Positions 1 to 8,475 of a DNA stretch of 64,000 nucleotides are shown piece by piece; position 1 is the first letter of the stretch, and each line of letters starts with the position of its first letter. A model generated the notes under the pieces. That model was not told where the DNA came from. It searched no databases and saw only the letters and a program-made list of their open reading frames with translations. The position numbers and the translations under genes were made by a program. The stretch comes from Martinezella calliandrae. Its GTDB lineage: Bacteria > Pseudomonadota > Alphaproteobacteria > Rhizobiales > Rhizobiaceae. The stretch covers positions 22,983-86,982 of the forward strand of contig NZ_JARFYN010000028.1 of NCBI RefSeq assembly GCF_030272695.1, read 5' to 3'.

Positions 1-2
1 TC

Positions 3-767
3 GAGGATGCACTTTCGGGCATCGAGCGCGCCATACGCCCGCCGGCCGCTTTCGACCCGGCAAGCTGGCAGGGCGAGTTCCGCGTCGGCATGTATGATAA
101 TTTGGAATCGTCATTCTTCGGGCCGCTGGCGGCGCGGATGCGGAAGCTGGCGCCTGACGTTCGGTTGGTCAGCGTGGCGTTTGACAGGCGCGACGCCTCA
201 CGGCTCCTGGACGAGGGAGCCTATGAGTTCAGCATCTCCGTGCACGACGAACCTGCCTCCTGGCACATTCGCGCGCCTTTGTTCGAACAGGCCTCGTTGT
301 GCATCTATGATGCCCGGCACCTGACATGCGCGACACCGCTGAGCCTGAAGCATTTCGCAAGCGCGCCGCATGTGACGGTATCACTGGAGGGCACCATATC
401 GACCAATGTCGATGTCGCTCTTGCGCGCCTCGGGCATCGCCGCCAGGTGGTCGCGACAGTTCCGCGCTTTTCCGCCTTGCCACCGACATTGCGCGCCATT
501 CCCGCCATTGCGACAGTTCCGGAGTCAGTCGCCCGCTGCATGGCGCAGCTTCACGATCTGACAATTTCAGCGCCGCCGTTCGAATTGCCGGCGGATCCGG
601 TGACGATGCTCTATCGACGCGTCGATCAGGCCGACAGCCGTTCGGTCTGGCTGCGTCGCCTGTTCGTGGAAGTCGTGAGGGAAGCGCTGGAGGCGAGCGG
701 CTGTAGAATAGGCGTTTCCACGGCTGCCTGCTGCTTCGATCAGGTTCCTTTGGCCGAGGCGGTGTGA
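3..767 (+). CDS. LysR-type regulator, C-terminal part (cut by window start)
   Basis: The frame is open from base 3 to a TGA at 765-767, so the gene begins before the window and only about 254 residues are visible. The text resembles the effector-binding half of a LysR-family activator: a linker ending near 'FRVGMYDNLE', a typical beta strand after the hinge, and an alternating alpha/beta pattern ending in 'RRLFVEVVREAL'. The DNA-binding half would lie upstream and cannot be seen. LysR proteins usually control a neighbouring gene; the next gene on this strand is over 400 bp away, so no target is evident. The family call is moderately secure and the effector is unknown. Confidence 0.6.
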   Translation, partial: EDALSGIERAIRPPAAFDPASWQGEFRVGMYDNLESSFFGPLAARMRKLAPDVRLVSVAFDRRDASRLLDEGAYEFSISVHDEPASWHIRAPLFEQASLCIYDARHLTCATPLSLKHFASAPHVTVSLEGTISTNVDVALARLGHRRQVVATVPRFSALPPTLRAIPAIATVPESVARCMAQLHDLTISAPPFELPADPVTMLYRRVDQADSRSVWLRRLFVEVVREALEASGCRIGVSTAACCFDQVPLAEAV

Positions 768-1203
768 ATCTCTGGTGCGGTTGCCCGCAATCTCTATGGC
801 AGTCGCGACCGGACCGAAGAGGGCGCGACGTCTCTCTCGTGATATGAATAGCCGCGTAATCATCGAATTCGACGTGGAATTGTCGAGGTAGGGCAACGGG
901 TTAACCGGGTGTGGCGGCGCGGACGCTGTCGAAAGAATTCGATAGTCTCAACCTGTCCTATCATTAAATTACTCGCGCCGCCGAAGCCGAAGGGGTGATC
1001 GGCCTTGTCCGTCCCGCGTTGCTCGGTGCGCCAAACAATGTCTTCGCGGCTATGGCATAGTGCCAATCAGTATGACCCCCAAATGGCTGTCATCCTACCC
1101 ATATGGACGTAGACGAATTGCAGGCTCTTCTTTTTGCCCGTCCCATTCCACAATGGGGTACGACAATTCGCGCCACGCGTGAGTGTGCAAGGGGGAGACC
1201 GCG
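768..1203. other. Intergenic region upstream of glycine-rich gene
   Basis: About 435 bp with no convincing gene. It presumably contains the promoter of the glycine-rich protein gene that follows. I found no clear sigma-70 boxes or long inverted repeats. Confidence 0.4.
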
Positions 1204-2313
1204 ATGACGGAAACTCGTCTCACAGGGGAAGACGCGTCCAATACGAGCATTGGTCAAAACGTGATCTCCGGAACCAGTGCAGGACATCTGGCGCTGGTTC
1301 CCACATGGATGCCTTTGGACATCGCGCCGAGCGCGAACGTCAATTCCGCCGGAAGCGGCGGCGATGGTATTGCAACCGGCGTCATCAGCAGCAATCCCCT
1401 CGCTATCTTTACCCCATCCAACACGGCGATAGCCGGCCCTCATGCGACAGCGGACGCCTTTCAGGGCAATGGTGCGCTTTTCAATCAACACCCCACCGAA
1501 ATGGCCGGAATAGGCGGCGATGGCGGCAGCGGCAATGTCGCGATCGGCGGTACCGGCAGCACTTCCGTCAACCATGCCGGAACCGGCGGCAACGGCCTCT
1601 TTTTTGGCGGTATGGTGAGCTCCGATGTTGCCGTCTTCGCTCCGGTGAACACCGCTGCCGCTGGCGGCCAGGGATCCATCGCGCATTCGGATCAATCGAA
1701 CAATGCGGCGTTTCTGCAAGGTGCGACGCAGATCGCCGGCATCGGCGGATCGGGTGGCAATCACAATATTGCCGCTGGTGGCGGCGGGTCGGAGAGTGCC
1801 GCTTCAAGCGCTTTACATTCGCTCATTCTCACCGGCGACAACTACGCAGGTCACGGTGGCGATGGCCATTTCATCGGCAGCATGATCGACGTGAACGTTG
1901 CCGTCTTTTCGCCGATCAACATCGCGGTCGGTGCCGCGGGAGGCTCTGCGGAAGCCCATCAGACGAACGATGTGATGTTCGACCAAGGCGGTATCCAGAT
2001 GGCGGGTATCGGCGGCAACGGCGGCGGGTTCAACCTGTCGTCCGATACGATTTTCACCGGGAACAGTGTGGGTGGCGGCGGCGGATCAGGCTCTGCGAAC
2101 GGTAGTTTCGTCGATGTCAACATCGGATATTTCCATCCCATCAACATCGCAGTTCCTGCCGGCGGCACGGCCGATGCCCAGCAGATCGACCATATCCTGA
2201 CCGATCAGCATACGCTGCAGTTGGCGGGCCTTGGCGGCCATGGCGGTGAAGGCAACCTGACGGATGCCCATTCGGCCCTCGTCGACGATATCCTCAATTT
2301 CATGCACAGCTAG
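1204..2313 (+). CDS. Glycine-rich repeat protein, probable type I secretion substrate
   Basis: This 369-residue protein has four tandem imperfect repeats of about 72-89 residues, at roughly 45-121, 122-210, 211-285 and 286-357. Each unit has a Gly-rich opening (AGxGGxG), a middle 'VxxFxPxN(I/T)A', then 'Q(M/I/L)AG(I/L)GGxGG'. A short hydrophobic tail, 'LVDDILNFMHS', follows, of the kind used as an uncleaved C-terminal type I secretion signal. There is no N-terminal signal peptide, no transmembrane segment and no RTX calcium nonapeptide. ATG 1204 is chosen because AGGGGGAG lies 6-7 bases upstream; an in-frame start at 1183 has no such site. The following genes encode another Gly-rich protein and a complete ABC/membrane-fusion pair. 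Export is inferred from this context; the function is unknown (surface matrix, adhesin or toxin are all possible). Confidence 0.75.
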   Translation: MTETRLTGEDASNTSIGQNVISGTSAGHLALVPTWMPLDIAPSANVNSAGSGGDGIATGVISSNPLAIFTPSNTAIAGPHATADAFQGNGALFNQHPTEMAGIGGDGGSGNVAIGGTGSTSVNHAGTGGNGLFFGGMVSSDVAVFAPVNTAAAGGQGSIAHSDQSNNAAFLQGATQIAGIGGSGGNHNIAAGGGGSESAASSALHSLILTGDNYAGHGGDGHFIGSMIDVNVAVFSPINIAVGAAGGSAEAHQTNDVMFDQGGIQMAGIGGNGGGFNLSSDTIFTGNSVGGGGGSGSANGSFVDVNIGYFHPINIAVPAGGTADAQQIDHILTDQHTLQLAGLGGHGGEGNLTDAHSALVDDILNFMHS

Positions 2314-2704
2314 ATTGGCGCAGCCTTTTGAGGCAACTGCTACCTGTTTGTTTTTCCCAAGTTGCGACGGAAGGACCGTTGCGCACATTATTTGAAATGC
2401 TTCGGATGCGTGTTCGCAGGAACGCGCGTCAATCGTTCCAATTCCGCGTTCCAACTCCCGATGGAAGCGTTCGCAGACGGCATCGTCTCTTCGTCGACCG
2501 CTCCACCCGCATTCATTTCGCCATAGCCGTTTGGGATACATCCTCTTTCCCGGCCATACCCCATCCAAAAGGACGTCTCCTAATATCCGGCTGGATCACA
2601 GGTTGAATCGCGAGCACTCTCTGGAGGCGGTTTTATTGCCTGGTAATGACGTACCGGCATCGGCCGTGGGAGATATACGGACCGAATAGGAGAGGAGTGA
2701 CACT
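2314..2704. other. Intergenic region between the two glycine-rich genes
   Basis: About 390 bp. Frames are open here but have neither a Shine-Dalgarno site nor family-like composition. The strong ribosome site AGGAGAGGAG at 2688-2697 belongs to the next gene. A separate promoter is possible but not recognisable. Confidence 0.35.
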
Positions 2705-3274
2705 ATGCCTATTCCACAGATAACTGACACGATCAATTTCACCGATCCCACTGCAGGCAACGCAAATGCCGGCAATGGCGGCGATGGCTACGGCAACGGA
2801 GACATCCACTACGATCCCCATGCCTATGTCGATAACTACCAGTATGTCAATGGCGCCTCAACTGATCTCACTAATGGCGATCACGTTCACCAGATGGCTG
2901 ACTGGGATGCCGGCGGCGGCGGAGCTGGCGGACTTGCCCGCGCTTATGACGCCACGCTTTCCACACTCACCAGCACCGGTGGAGCCGGCGGGAGCGCCAC
3001 CTCCAACGGCTTCCAGACCTCGACAAGCGGCGGCGACGTAGCAGCGGTTTCTGCAGCTACGACAGCCACGCAAACCAGTACGTCGTTGATCGACCAGCAC
3101 GCCACCATCATATCCGGCATGGGCGGCAATGGCGGTAACGGCAACACGGCCTTAGGCGGCAGCATCTCGGCTGCTTTGGTTCATACCGATACGCTCAGCC
3201 AGACCGTATCGAACGCTTTCGATCATTTCAATAATACCGACGGCAGCATCGACGTGCACCACCTCGGTTCGTGA
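2705..3274 (+). CDS. Second glycine-rich protein, probable co-substrate of the type I system
   Basis: A 189-residue acidic, Gly/Ser/Thr/Asn-rich protein with blocks such as 'AGNGGDGYGNGD', 'DAGGGGAGG' and 'SGMGGNGGNGNTALGG'. These match the repeat signature of the preceding gene but occur without its four-fold tandem layout. It has no Sec signal peptide, cysteine or membrane segment. The start follows an excellent Shine-Dalgarno (AGGAGAGGAG, 7 bases before ATG). The sequence between the Gly blocks is rich in His, Asp and Tyr. Its position directly before the exporter genes suggests it is exported with, or interacts with, the first Gly-rich protein. No function can be assigned from sequence. 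Confidence 0.7.
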   Translation: MPIPQITDTINFTDPTAGNANAGNGGDGYGNGDIHYDPHAYVDNYQYVNGASTDLTNGDHVHQMADWDAGGGGAGGLARAYDATLSTLTSTGGAGGSATSNGFQTSTSGGDVAAVSAATTATQTSTSLIDQHATIISGMGGNGGNGNTALGGSISAALVHTDTLSQTVSNAFDHFNNTDGSIDVHHLGS

Positions 3275-3308
3275 TCGATTATGCCAGCCGACTCATGAAA
3301 TTGGGTCT

Positions 3309-3340
3309 TGAGGATCGCGGGTTTCGGCCAGCGATCCTCA
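3309..3340 (+). terminator. Hairpin between substrate and exporter genes
   Basis: Perfect 10-bp inverted repeat TGAGGATCGC / GCGATCCTCA with a 12-base loop, 35 bp after the second glycine-rich gene and 60 bp before the exporter ATPase. There is no long U tract, so it is more likely a leaky terminator or an mRNA-stabilising 3' structure, which would allow substrate to exceed exporter. Confidence 0.5.
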
Positions 3341-3400
3341 CATTTATGACAGTTCGACCAAGCGCATTCGCCTTGTCATAGACCAAAGCTGCGAGATCTG

Positions 3401-5140
3401 ATGATGTCAACAAGTCTTGCACAATCCCAGCACCCGCAGACTCCACTGGTCAAGGCCCTGCGGGCCTGCGCCGGGGCATTGGGTTTGGTTTTCCTCTATA
3501 GCTGCGGCTACAACCTCTTTCTTCTTGCCCCCTCCATCTATCTCTTGCAAATATACGACCGGGTGATGTCAAGCCGCAGCACCGATACGCTGCTGATGCT
3601 GACGCTCATCATTTCCGTTGCGGTAGTGGTTGGCTCCACTTTGGACATCGTGCGCAGGGCAGCGCTTTCGCGCATCGGTAGCTGGCTGGATCATCGGTTG
3701 CGTCCGGATGTCCTGAACGCTTCGTTCGAATATGCGTCGCGCGCCGATACCAGCGTGGCAGCCGATTGTTACCGCGACCTTGCGACACTACGCCAGTTCC
3801 TCGATTCGCCGGCGAGTGCGCTTCTTTTCGATGTTCCCTGGGCGCCGGTATTCCTGCTGCTGCTCTTTCTCGTTCATCCCTTGCTGGGCGCGATCGGTCT
3901 CCTGAGCGCAATCGCGCTCCTGTCGCTCGCCCTGCTGACGGAGCTGGCGACGCAGCAGCCGATCGCGCAGGCCAATCTTGCATTGTCGCGCAGCTATATG
4001 CGGCTTGCGACGGCCCTTCGATATATTCAGGTGATCCGAGCCATGGGAATGCAGGATGGCGCGGCACAAATCGTCTACCGCGATGCCGAGTCGGCCAGAA
4101 GAGCGCAGGACACCGCCATGCATCGCACCGAGATCATTTTGGGATTCTCGAAGTCCATCAGGACGTTAACCCAAATTCTTGTCATGGGAGCGGCTGCATG
4201 GCTGGTCCTCGAGGATAACAGCAGCCCCGGCATCATCTTTGTCTCGAGCCTGCTGCTCGGCCGAGGTCTTGCGCCGGTCGAGGGCGCGATCGGCGCTTGG
4301 CGCTCCTTTGCGTTTGCGCGCAATTCCTTCAATCGTCTCAATAAGATGCTGATCGTTGTCGCGTCGCAGGATGATGCCCGAACGATACCCACCCCAGACC
4401 CGAGCGGTCTCGTCCTCGACAATGTCGGCTACGCCCCGCCGTTTGTCGATCGGCCGATACTGAGAGGCGTCACGCTGCGCCTGATGCCAGGTGATTGCGT
4501 CGCGCTCATCGGCCCGTCGGGGTCCGGCAAGTCGACGCTCGGCCGGATCATGGCCGGCGTCCTGCACCCGACGAGCGGATGCGCGTTTCTTGGAGGCGTT
4601 GACGTACAGGCACTGCGCCTGTGTGGCAACACGCATCATGTCGGCTATCTGCCGCAGGATATCGAACTTTTCGGCGGAGCCATCAAGGATGTCATCGGGC
4701 GTCTGGATGGCACGGACCCTGCCAAGGCCATCGAAGCGGCAAAGCTCGTCGGGCTGCACGAAACGATCATGCGGCTACCGCATGGCTATGAGACCGATAT
4801 CGGCGACGGGGGAAGCTTGCTGCTGCGCGCTCAGCGGCAACAGCTCGGACTGGCGCGCGCGGCTTACGGAAATCCGCCGCTTGTTGTGCTCGACGATCCG
4901 AATTCCAGTTTGGACTATGAAGGCGAACGCATCTTGTTCAATGCGATCGAACGCATGAGATCCAAGCGAATGATCGTCGTCATCATTACCCATCGGATGG
5001 GTGTCCTGCCCGTCACCAACAAGATCGCCATTATCCGCAATGGCATGGTCAATGCGTTTGGAGAGAGCGAGCATATATACGATACTTATCTGCGTCCTCC
5101 ATCGCCGGCGCCGACCCTGGAAGGAAGGGCTGTGTCATGA
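3401..5140 (+). CDS. Type I secretion ABC transporter (permease/ATPase) with degenerate ATPase motifs
   Basis: A 579-residue inner-membrane half-transporter of the PrtD/PrsD type. A hydrophobic N-terminal half with several membrane spans (about 20-300) is fused to a nucleotide-binding domain from about 340. Walker A is intact (GPSGSGKST, 371-379) and so is the H-loop (IITHR). The signature LSGGQ is replaced by LLRAQ (474-478), and the Walker B catalytic Glu is Asp (VVLDDPNSSLD, D499). Both substitutions are clear in the DNA with the frame unbroken. In a homodimer every ATP site would carry them, so hydrolysis may be slow or a partner may be needed. The gene overlaps the membrane-fusion gene by ATGA. 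The family is secure; the degeneracy is unusual. Substrates are inferred to be the two upstream Gly-rich proteins. Confidence 0.88.
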   Translation: MMSTSLAQSQHPQTPLVKALRACAGALGLVFLYSCGYNLFLLAPSIYLLQIYDRVMSSRSTDTLLMLTLIISVAVVVGSTLDIVRRAALSRIGSWLDHRLRPDVLNASFEYASRADTSVAADCYRDLATLRQFLDSPASALLFDVPWAPVFLLLLFLVHPLLGAIGLLSAIALLSLALLTELATQQPIAQANLALSRSYMRLATALRYIQVIRAMGMQDGAAQIVYRDAESARRAQDTAMHRTEIILGFSKSIRTLTQILVMGAAAWLVLEDNSSPGIIFVSSLLLGRGLAPVEGAIGAWRSFAFARNSFNRLNKMLIVVASQDDARTIPTPDPSGLVLDNVGYAPPFVDRPILRGVTLRLMPGDCVALIGPSGSGKSTLGRIMAGVLHPTSGCAFLGGVDVQALRLCGNTHHVGYLPQDIELFGGAIKDVIGRLDGTDPAKAIEAAKLVGLHETIMRLPHGYETDIGDGGSLLLRAQRQQLGLARAAYGNPPLVVLDDPNSSLDYEGERILFNAIERMRSKRMIVVIITHRMGVLPVTNKIAIIRNGMVNAFGESEHIYDTYLRPPSPAPTLEGRAVS

Positions 5141-6576
5141 CCGTCATCCGTGCCGCCACCCCGTCCAAATTCATAAGCCCTTCAAGCCCGAGCAGCCGGT
5201 CCGCCCAACGATTAGAGGCCGCCAAGAAGTTCTGGAACTATTCACCCGTACTTGATGCGGATTTCACGACTTTGGCGCCGGCGTCGCCGATGCCAATGCT
5301 GCGTTCGGTGAGGCGAACGGGCAACCTGCTGATTTGCGTGTTTATTCTCGGTTTCGGAATATGGGCGATGCTGGCTCCCCTCAAGAGCGCTGCGGTCGCG
5401 GCCGGCGTCGTGGAACCGGAGTTCAGCCGCAAGACCGTCCAACATCTGGAGGGTGGGATCATACGGCAGATTCTCGTCAAGAACGGCGATTCTGTCGTCG
5501 CGGGGCAGGTTCTGATCGAACTCGACGATACCAAGTCGCGTTCGGAACGCGACAGCATTCAAGGGCAGCTCTGGGACGCCGAGGGCATGCATGCGCGCCT
5601 GCTTGCCGAACAGAACGGTAGTGATGAGATCATTTTTCCGCCGGACCTTCGAGCGTTGATGAACAGTAATCCGGCGGTCGAAGCCATTATGAGCGGGCAG
5701 CACAGGATATTCGAGACCCGCCGCCAGGTCATGCAATCCGAGATAGCGATCACGCAGGAGAAGATGAGACAGGTCCAGCAGGAAATCATCGGGCTTGGCG
5801 CGCAAAAGGCGTCGCTCGTCGACAGGGCCGAAATCTCGCGGCAGGAGATGGAATCGGCCACGAGCCTCGTCAATAAAGGGGCGGAGAGGAAGAGCAGGAT
5901 CTTCAATCTGGGGCGCGAGAAGGCCGACATCGATGGGCAGGCCGGCGAAGTGGACGCTCAGATATCGCGCGCCTATCAGGTGATCGGCGAGGCGCAGGCC
6001 AATCTCGTGAAACTGCAGAACGATCGGCTGAATGAGGTCGCCCAAGGCCTTCGCGACACGGAAAGCCAGATCCTGCAACTGAGCGAACGTCTGCGAGAGA
6101 TCGACGATCAGCTTTCAAGAACCGATGTCCGGGCTCCGGAGGACGGAGTGATCATGGACCTGCACGTTCACACGGCAGGTGGCGTGGTTGGCGCGGGCGA
6201 GCCGCTTCTCGATCTGGTGCCGCGCGAAGCCCGTCTCGTCATAACGGCACATGTACGGCCGGAGGATATCAATTTGGTGCGTCCGGGGTTGGAAGCACAA
6301 GTTCATCTTCTACCTTATAATCAGCGGCGGGTTCCGCTGCTGAAAGGTACGGTGGACTATGTTTCCGCGGATCGCCTCGTCGATAAGCAGACCGGCCAGG
6401 CCTATTATGCTGCGACGATCCGTGTGACAGATGAACGATTGGCGAAGATGCACGATGTAGCGCTGGTTCCGGGCATGCCCGCCCAAACATTGATCGAAAC
6501 GGGCAAGAGCAGCGTCGCATTTTACGCAATCAGACCGCTTCTGGACAGCTTCAACAGAGCGTTCCGCGAAGACTGA
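5137..6576 (+). CDS. HlyD-family type I secretion membrane-fusion protein
   Basis: This 479-residue protein has a cytoplasmic N-terminus of about 60 residues, one membrane span (about 62-80), then the periplasmic part. That part has a lipoyl/barrel-sandwich half at 'VQHLEGGIIRQILVKNGDSV', a long helical hairpin (about 140-330, many Gln/Glu/Arg heptads), the second half 'VRAPEDGVIMDLHVHT', and a C-terminal beta-barrel. This is the PrtE/PrsE adaptor that links the ABC exporter to an outer-membrane TolC-type channel. No tolC-like gene is in the window, so a channel encoded elsewhere must be used. Start ATG 5137 lies in the ATGA overlap with the ATPase gene, which implies translational coupling. 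Confidence 0.92.
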   Translation: MTVIRAATPSKFISPSSPSSRSAQRLEAAKKFWNYSPVLDADFTTLAPASPMPMLRSVRRTGNLLICVFILGFGIWAMLAPLKSAAVAAGVVEPEFSRKTVQHLEGGIIRQILVKNGDSVVAGQVLIELDDTKSRSERDSIQGQLWDAEGMHARLLAEQNGSDEIIFPPDLRALMNSNPAVEAIMSGQHRIFETRRQVMQSEIAITQEKMRQVQQEIIGLGAQKASLVDRAEISRQEMESATSLVNKGAERKSRIFNLGREKADIDGQAGEVDAQISRAYQVIGEAQANLVKLQNDRLNEVAQGLRDTESQILQLSERLREIDDQLSRTDVRAPEDGVIMDLHVHTAGGVVGAGEPLLDLVPREARLVITAHVRPEDINLVRPGLEAQVHLLPYNQRRVPLLKGTVDYVSADRLVDKQTGQAYYAATIRVTDERLAKMHDVALVPGMPAQTLIETGKSSVAFYAIRPLLDSFNRAFRED

Positions 6577-6685
6577 AGAACTCCAGAGCATCCGGTTCGT
6601 AATGCGACGCGAATATGGATTGGTACTCCCACCATTCCTTCCTGGCGCCTCTCAATTTCTCGCATGTCGCCGTCGAAGGGACGCA

Positions 6686-6967
6686 ATGATGGGTAAGAGA
6701 AAATTCAATGATGACAGGATCATGGACATTCTGAAGGAGCATCAGAGTGGCATGACGGTGACGGATGTCTGCAGCAAATACGGGATTAGCGAACCGACCT
6801 TCTATCGGTGGCAATCCCTGCAACTCAGGAATGCCGGCTTCGACGTTAAAAGACTGAGGGCACTGGAAGAGGAGAACCGAAAGCTCAAGAAGCTATTAGC
6901 CGAAACCATGCTCGCAGCAGCGACGCTCAGCGAAATGCTTGAAAAAACATCCAGGGAAAGCGCCTAG
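6686..6967 (+). CDS. Stand-alone IS3-type OrfA (HTH transposase subunit)
   Basis: About 93 residues with the IS3 OrfA layout: a helix-turn-helix at roughly 5-45 ('ILKEHQSGMTVTDVCSKYGISEPTFYRWQ'-like, read in parts) followed by a leucine-zipper segment ('LRALEEENRKLKKLLAE'). Two adjacent ATGs (6686, 6689) follow AAGGGA. Normally OrfA is followed by an overlapping OrfB integrase with a DDE motif; none is present, and the gene ends 1 bp from the 3' end of the convergent LuxR gene. No terminal inverted repeats were noticed. It is either an insertion-sequence remnant or a retained DNA-binding protein associated with the secretion locus. Confidence 0.75.
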   Translation: MMGKRKFNDDRIMDILKEHQSGMTVTDVCSKYGISEPTFYRWQSLQLRNAGFDVKRLRALEEENRKLKKLLAETMLAAATLSEMLEKTSRESA

Positions 6968-6968
6968 C

Positions 6969-7709
6969 TCACGACGCTGCCACATCATGGCCGTTGGTAA
7001 GCACCCTATACCCCAATCGGGCGACGACTTCGGTTCGGTTCTGGACTTGCAGCTTGCGCATAATATGCTGCACGTGCATTTTTACGGTGTGGCCCGACAG
7101 GTGGAGCTTCCCCGCAATGACCTTATTCGAGCAGCCGCGTTGCAGCTCGGCCAGCACGTCCGTTTCGCGTGGCGTGAAGTCGGCAAGATCCAAGCCATGC
7201 GCGCGCGTCTCTATCATCCTTTGATCGTCATCTGGAGGTTCAACGTGCCTGGTATGGCCGTTCGTAAGCATGTCTAGCGGCTGCGGACAGAATATACCGC
7301 CTGCGAGTACGAGCCGCAGCCCGGCAAGGGCGATTTCGATGGGAATTGAGGTCGTGAAAAAGCCGCGAATGCCCATTTTTAGCGCTTGAGACGCGATAGA
7401 AATATCATCCGAGCCCGATAGTAGTGCGATAGGCGCTTCGGAAAAGCGTTCCGCGATAGCCGTCAGATCGTCAAGTACGCTGACGCTCTCCACGCTTCTG
7501 CCGCCCAAATCCAGAACGATCAGGCGGACATCCATTCCAAGAGCCCTATCAAGACTCTCAGTAGAGACCATATCAACAAGATCCCAGCCGGCGAGTTCGT
7601 GCTCAAGAAGCTTCACGATAGTCGTGCGGGCAAGTGTGTGATGATCTATGATGATAACGGTCGGCGCATCGCGCCCGATCCGGCGTTTTGTTCGTGAATT
7701 GATGGACAC
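6969..7709 (-). CDS. LuxR/FixJ-type response regulator with atypical receiver
   Basis: A 246-residue protein with an N-terminal receiver-like domain (about 15-140) and a C-terminal LuxR helix-turn-helix. The HTH part 'FTPRETDVLAELQRGCSNKVIAGKL' is followed by 'TVKMHVQHIMRKL'. The phospho-acceptor Asp is present (D67 in LIVLDLGG) and Ser98 replaces Thr. The usual acidic pair is only D22, followed by His, and the conserved Lys after the fifth strand is replaced by Thr ('GFFTTSIP', about 119-120). Phosphorylation may therefore be absent or atypical. No histidine kinase is adjacent. It converges with the IS3-like gene and may regulate the secretion locus; that target is inferred from proximity only. 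Confidence 0.8.
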   Translation of the reverse strand: MSINSRTKRRIGRDAPTVIIIDHHTLARTTIVKLLEHELAGWDLVDMVSTESLDRALGMDVRLIVLDLGGRSVESVSVLDDLTAIAERFSEAPIALLSGSDDISIASQALKMGIRGFFTTSIPIEIALAGLRLVLAGGIFCPQPLDMLTNGHTRHVEPPDDDQRMIETRAHGLDLADFTPRETDVLAELQRGCSNKVIAGKLHLSGHTVKMHVQHIMRKLQVQNRTEVVARLGYRVLTNGHDVAAS

Positions 7710-8450
7710 GTGTCGCCCCCCCCAGGTTATATGCGTTCCATCTCGCTACAAATATTATACCCCGTTGTTGTGTCATGTCATGATAAAATCGGGATTAATC
7801 CCAGCACAACCCAATGTGGCGAGATGAGTGAATCGCCCTAACCACAATCCTGAGGCGCATTTCCCTAAACCATCAATTGACAGGGGTGCTGCGTCGGCTA
7901 TTTCACGATAGCGCCCCTTGGATATTGGCGGCCAGAACATGATTGTGGCTGCGCGATAACAGGCGCTGCGGCTCGAATTTGATCCGGTTGGTACTGAAAA
8001 ATATAGATCTCCGCGCCGTCCGGCGTGATCTTGGCGAATGGTTTACTTCAAGGGCGGCTGGATCGCCCAACCGCATGCCTGTAGTCAGCCCGAAGGCGTT
8101 GCCGATTGAGAATTATGCTTAAAAGGCCGGGTGAATGGCTGCCATTCCAAGTTGTTAACAACCGAGGCGACAGCCCCAGAGCGATGGTTTGAGTTACGAA
8201 AACGACGCAAGAAACCTTGTCGCCCTCTCAACAAGCTTGCTGAAGTTTGAATAGGGATGATCCCCGACCTAACAGGCCGCGCATCCGCCGGATTTTGATA
8301 GCGACCGGATTAGACGCGCCCGATGTCGTCATGTCGACGGCCTTCGGGCCGCCGACACTTGCACGCTTCGAGTTGATCACGCAGAACGCGCGCAAGGCTA
8401 CAGTCTTATGGTCCGGTTCCTCACGTCGGTCCTTCCGGCGTCGGGGCCGC
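7710..8450. other. Long intergenic region upstream of the LuxR-type gene
   Basis: About 740 bp without a recognisable gene on either strand. It should contain the LuxR gene promoter (AT-rich stretch 7745-7790) and the 3' flank of the phosphoketolase gene. A perfect 12-bp palindrome GGGATTAATCCC lies at 7791-7802 and could be a regulator site. Confidence 0.4.
7791..7802. promoter_or_regulatory. Palindrome upstream of LuxR-type regulator
   Basis: GGGATTAATCCC is a perfect palindrome about 80 bp before the start codon of the LuxR-type gene, in AT-rich promoter-like DNA. A role as an operator is inferred only from symmetry and position. Confidence 0.3.
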
Positions 8451-8475
8451 TCAGGCGAGACGTGTTCCATTGCCG

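Noticed and set aside
1134..2105. Arg-rich open frame overlapping the glycine-rich gene
   Set aside because: It is the out-of-frame shadow of Gly-rich codons (GGC read as Arg/Ala); the 1204 frame has the ribosome site and repeats.
1204..3274. RTX calcium-binding repeats in the Gly-rich proteins
   Set aside because: No GGxGxDxUx nonapeptide series is present; the repeats are of another type.
6602..6685. N-terminal extension of the OrfA-like protein
   Set aside because: The first 28 residues lack family resemblance and a ribosome site lies just before 6686.
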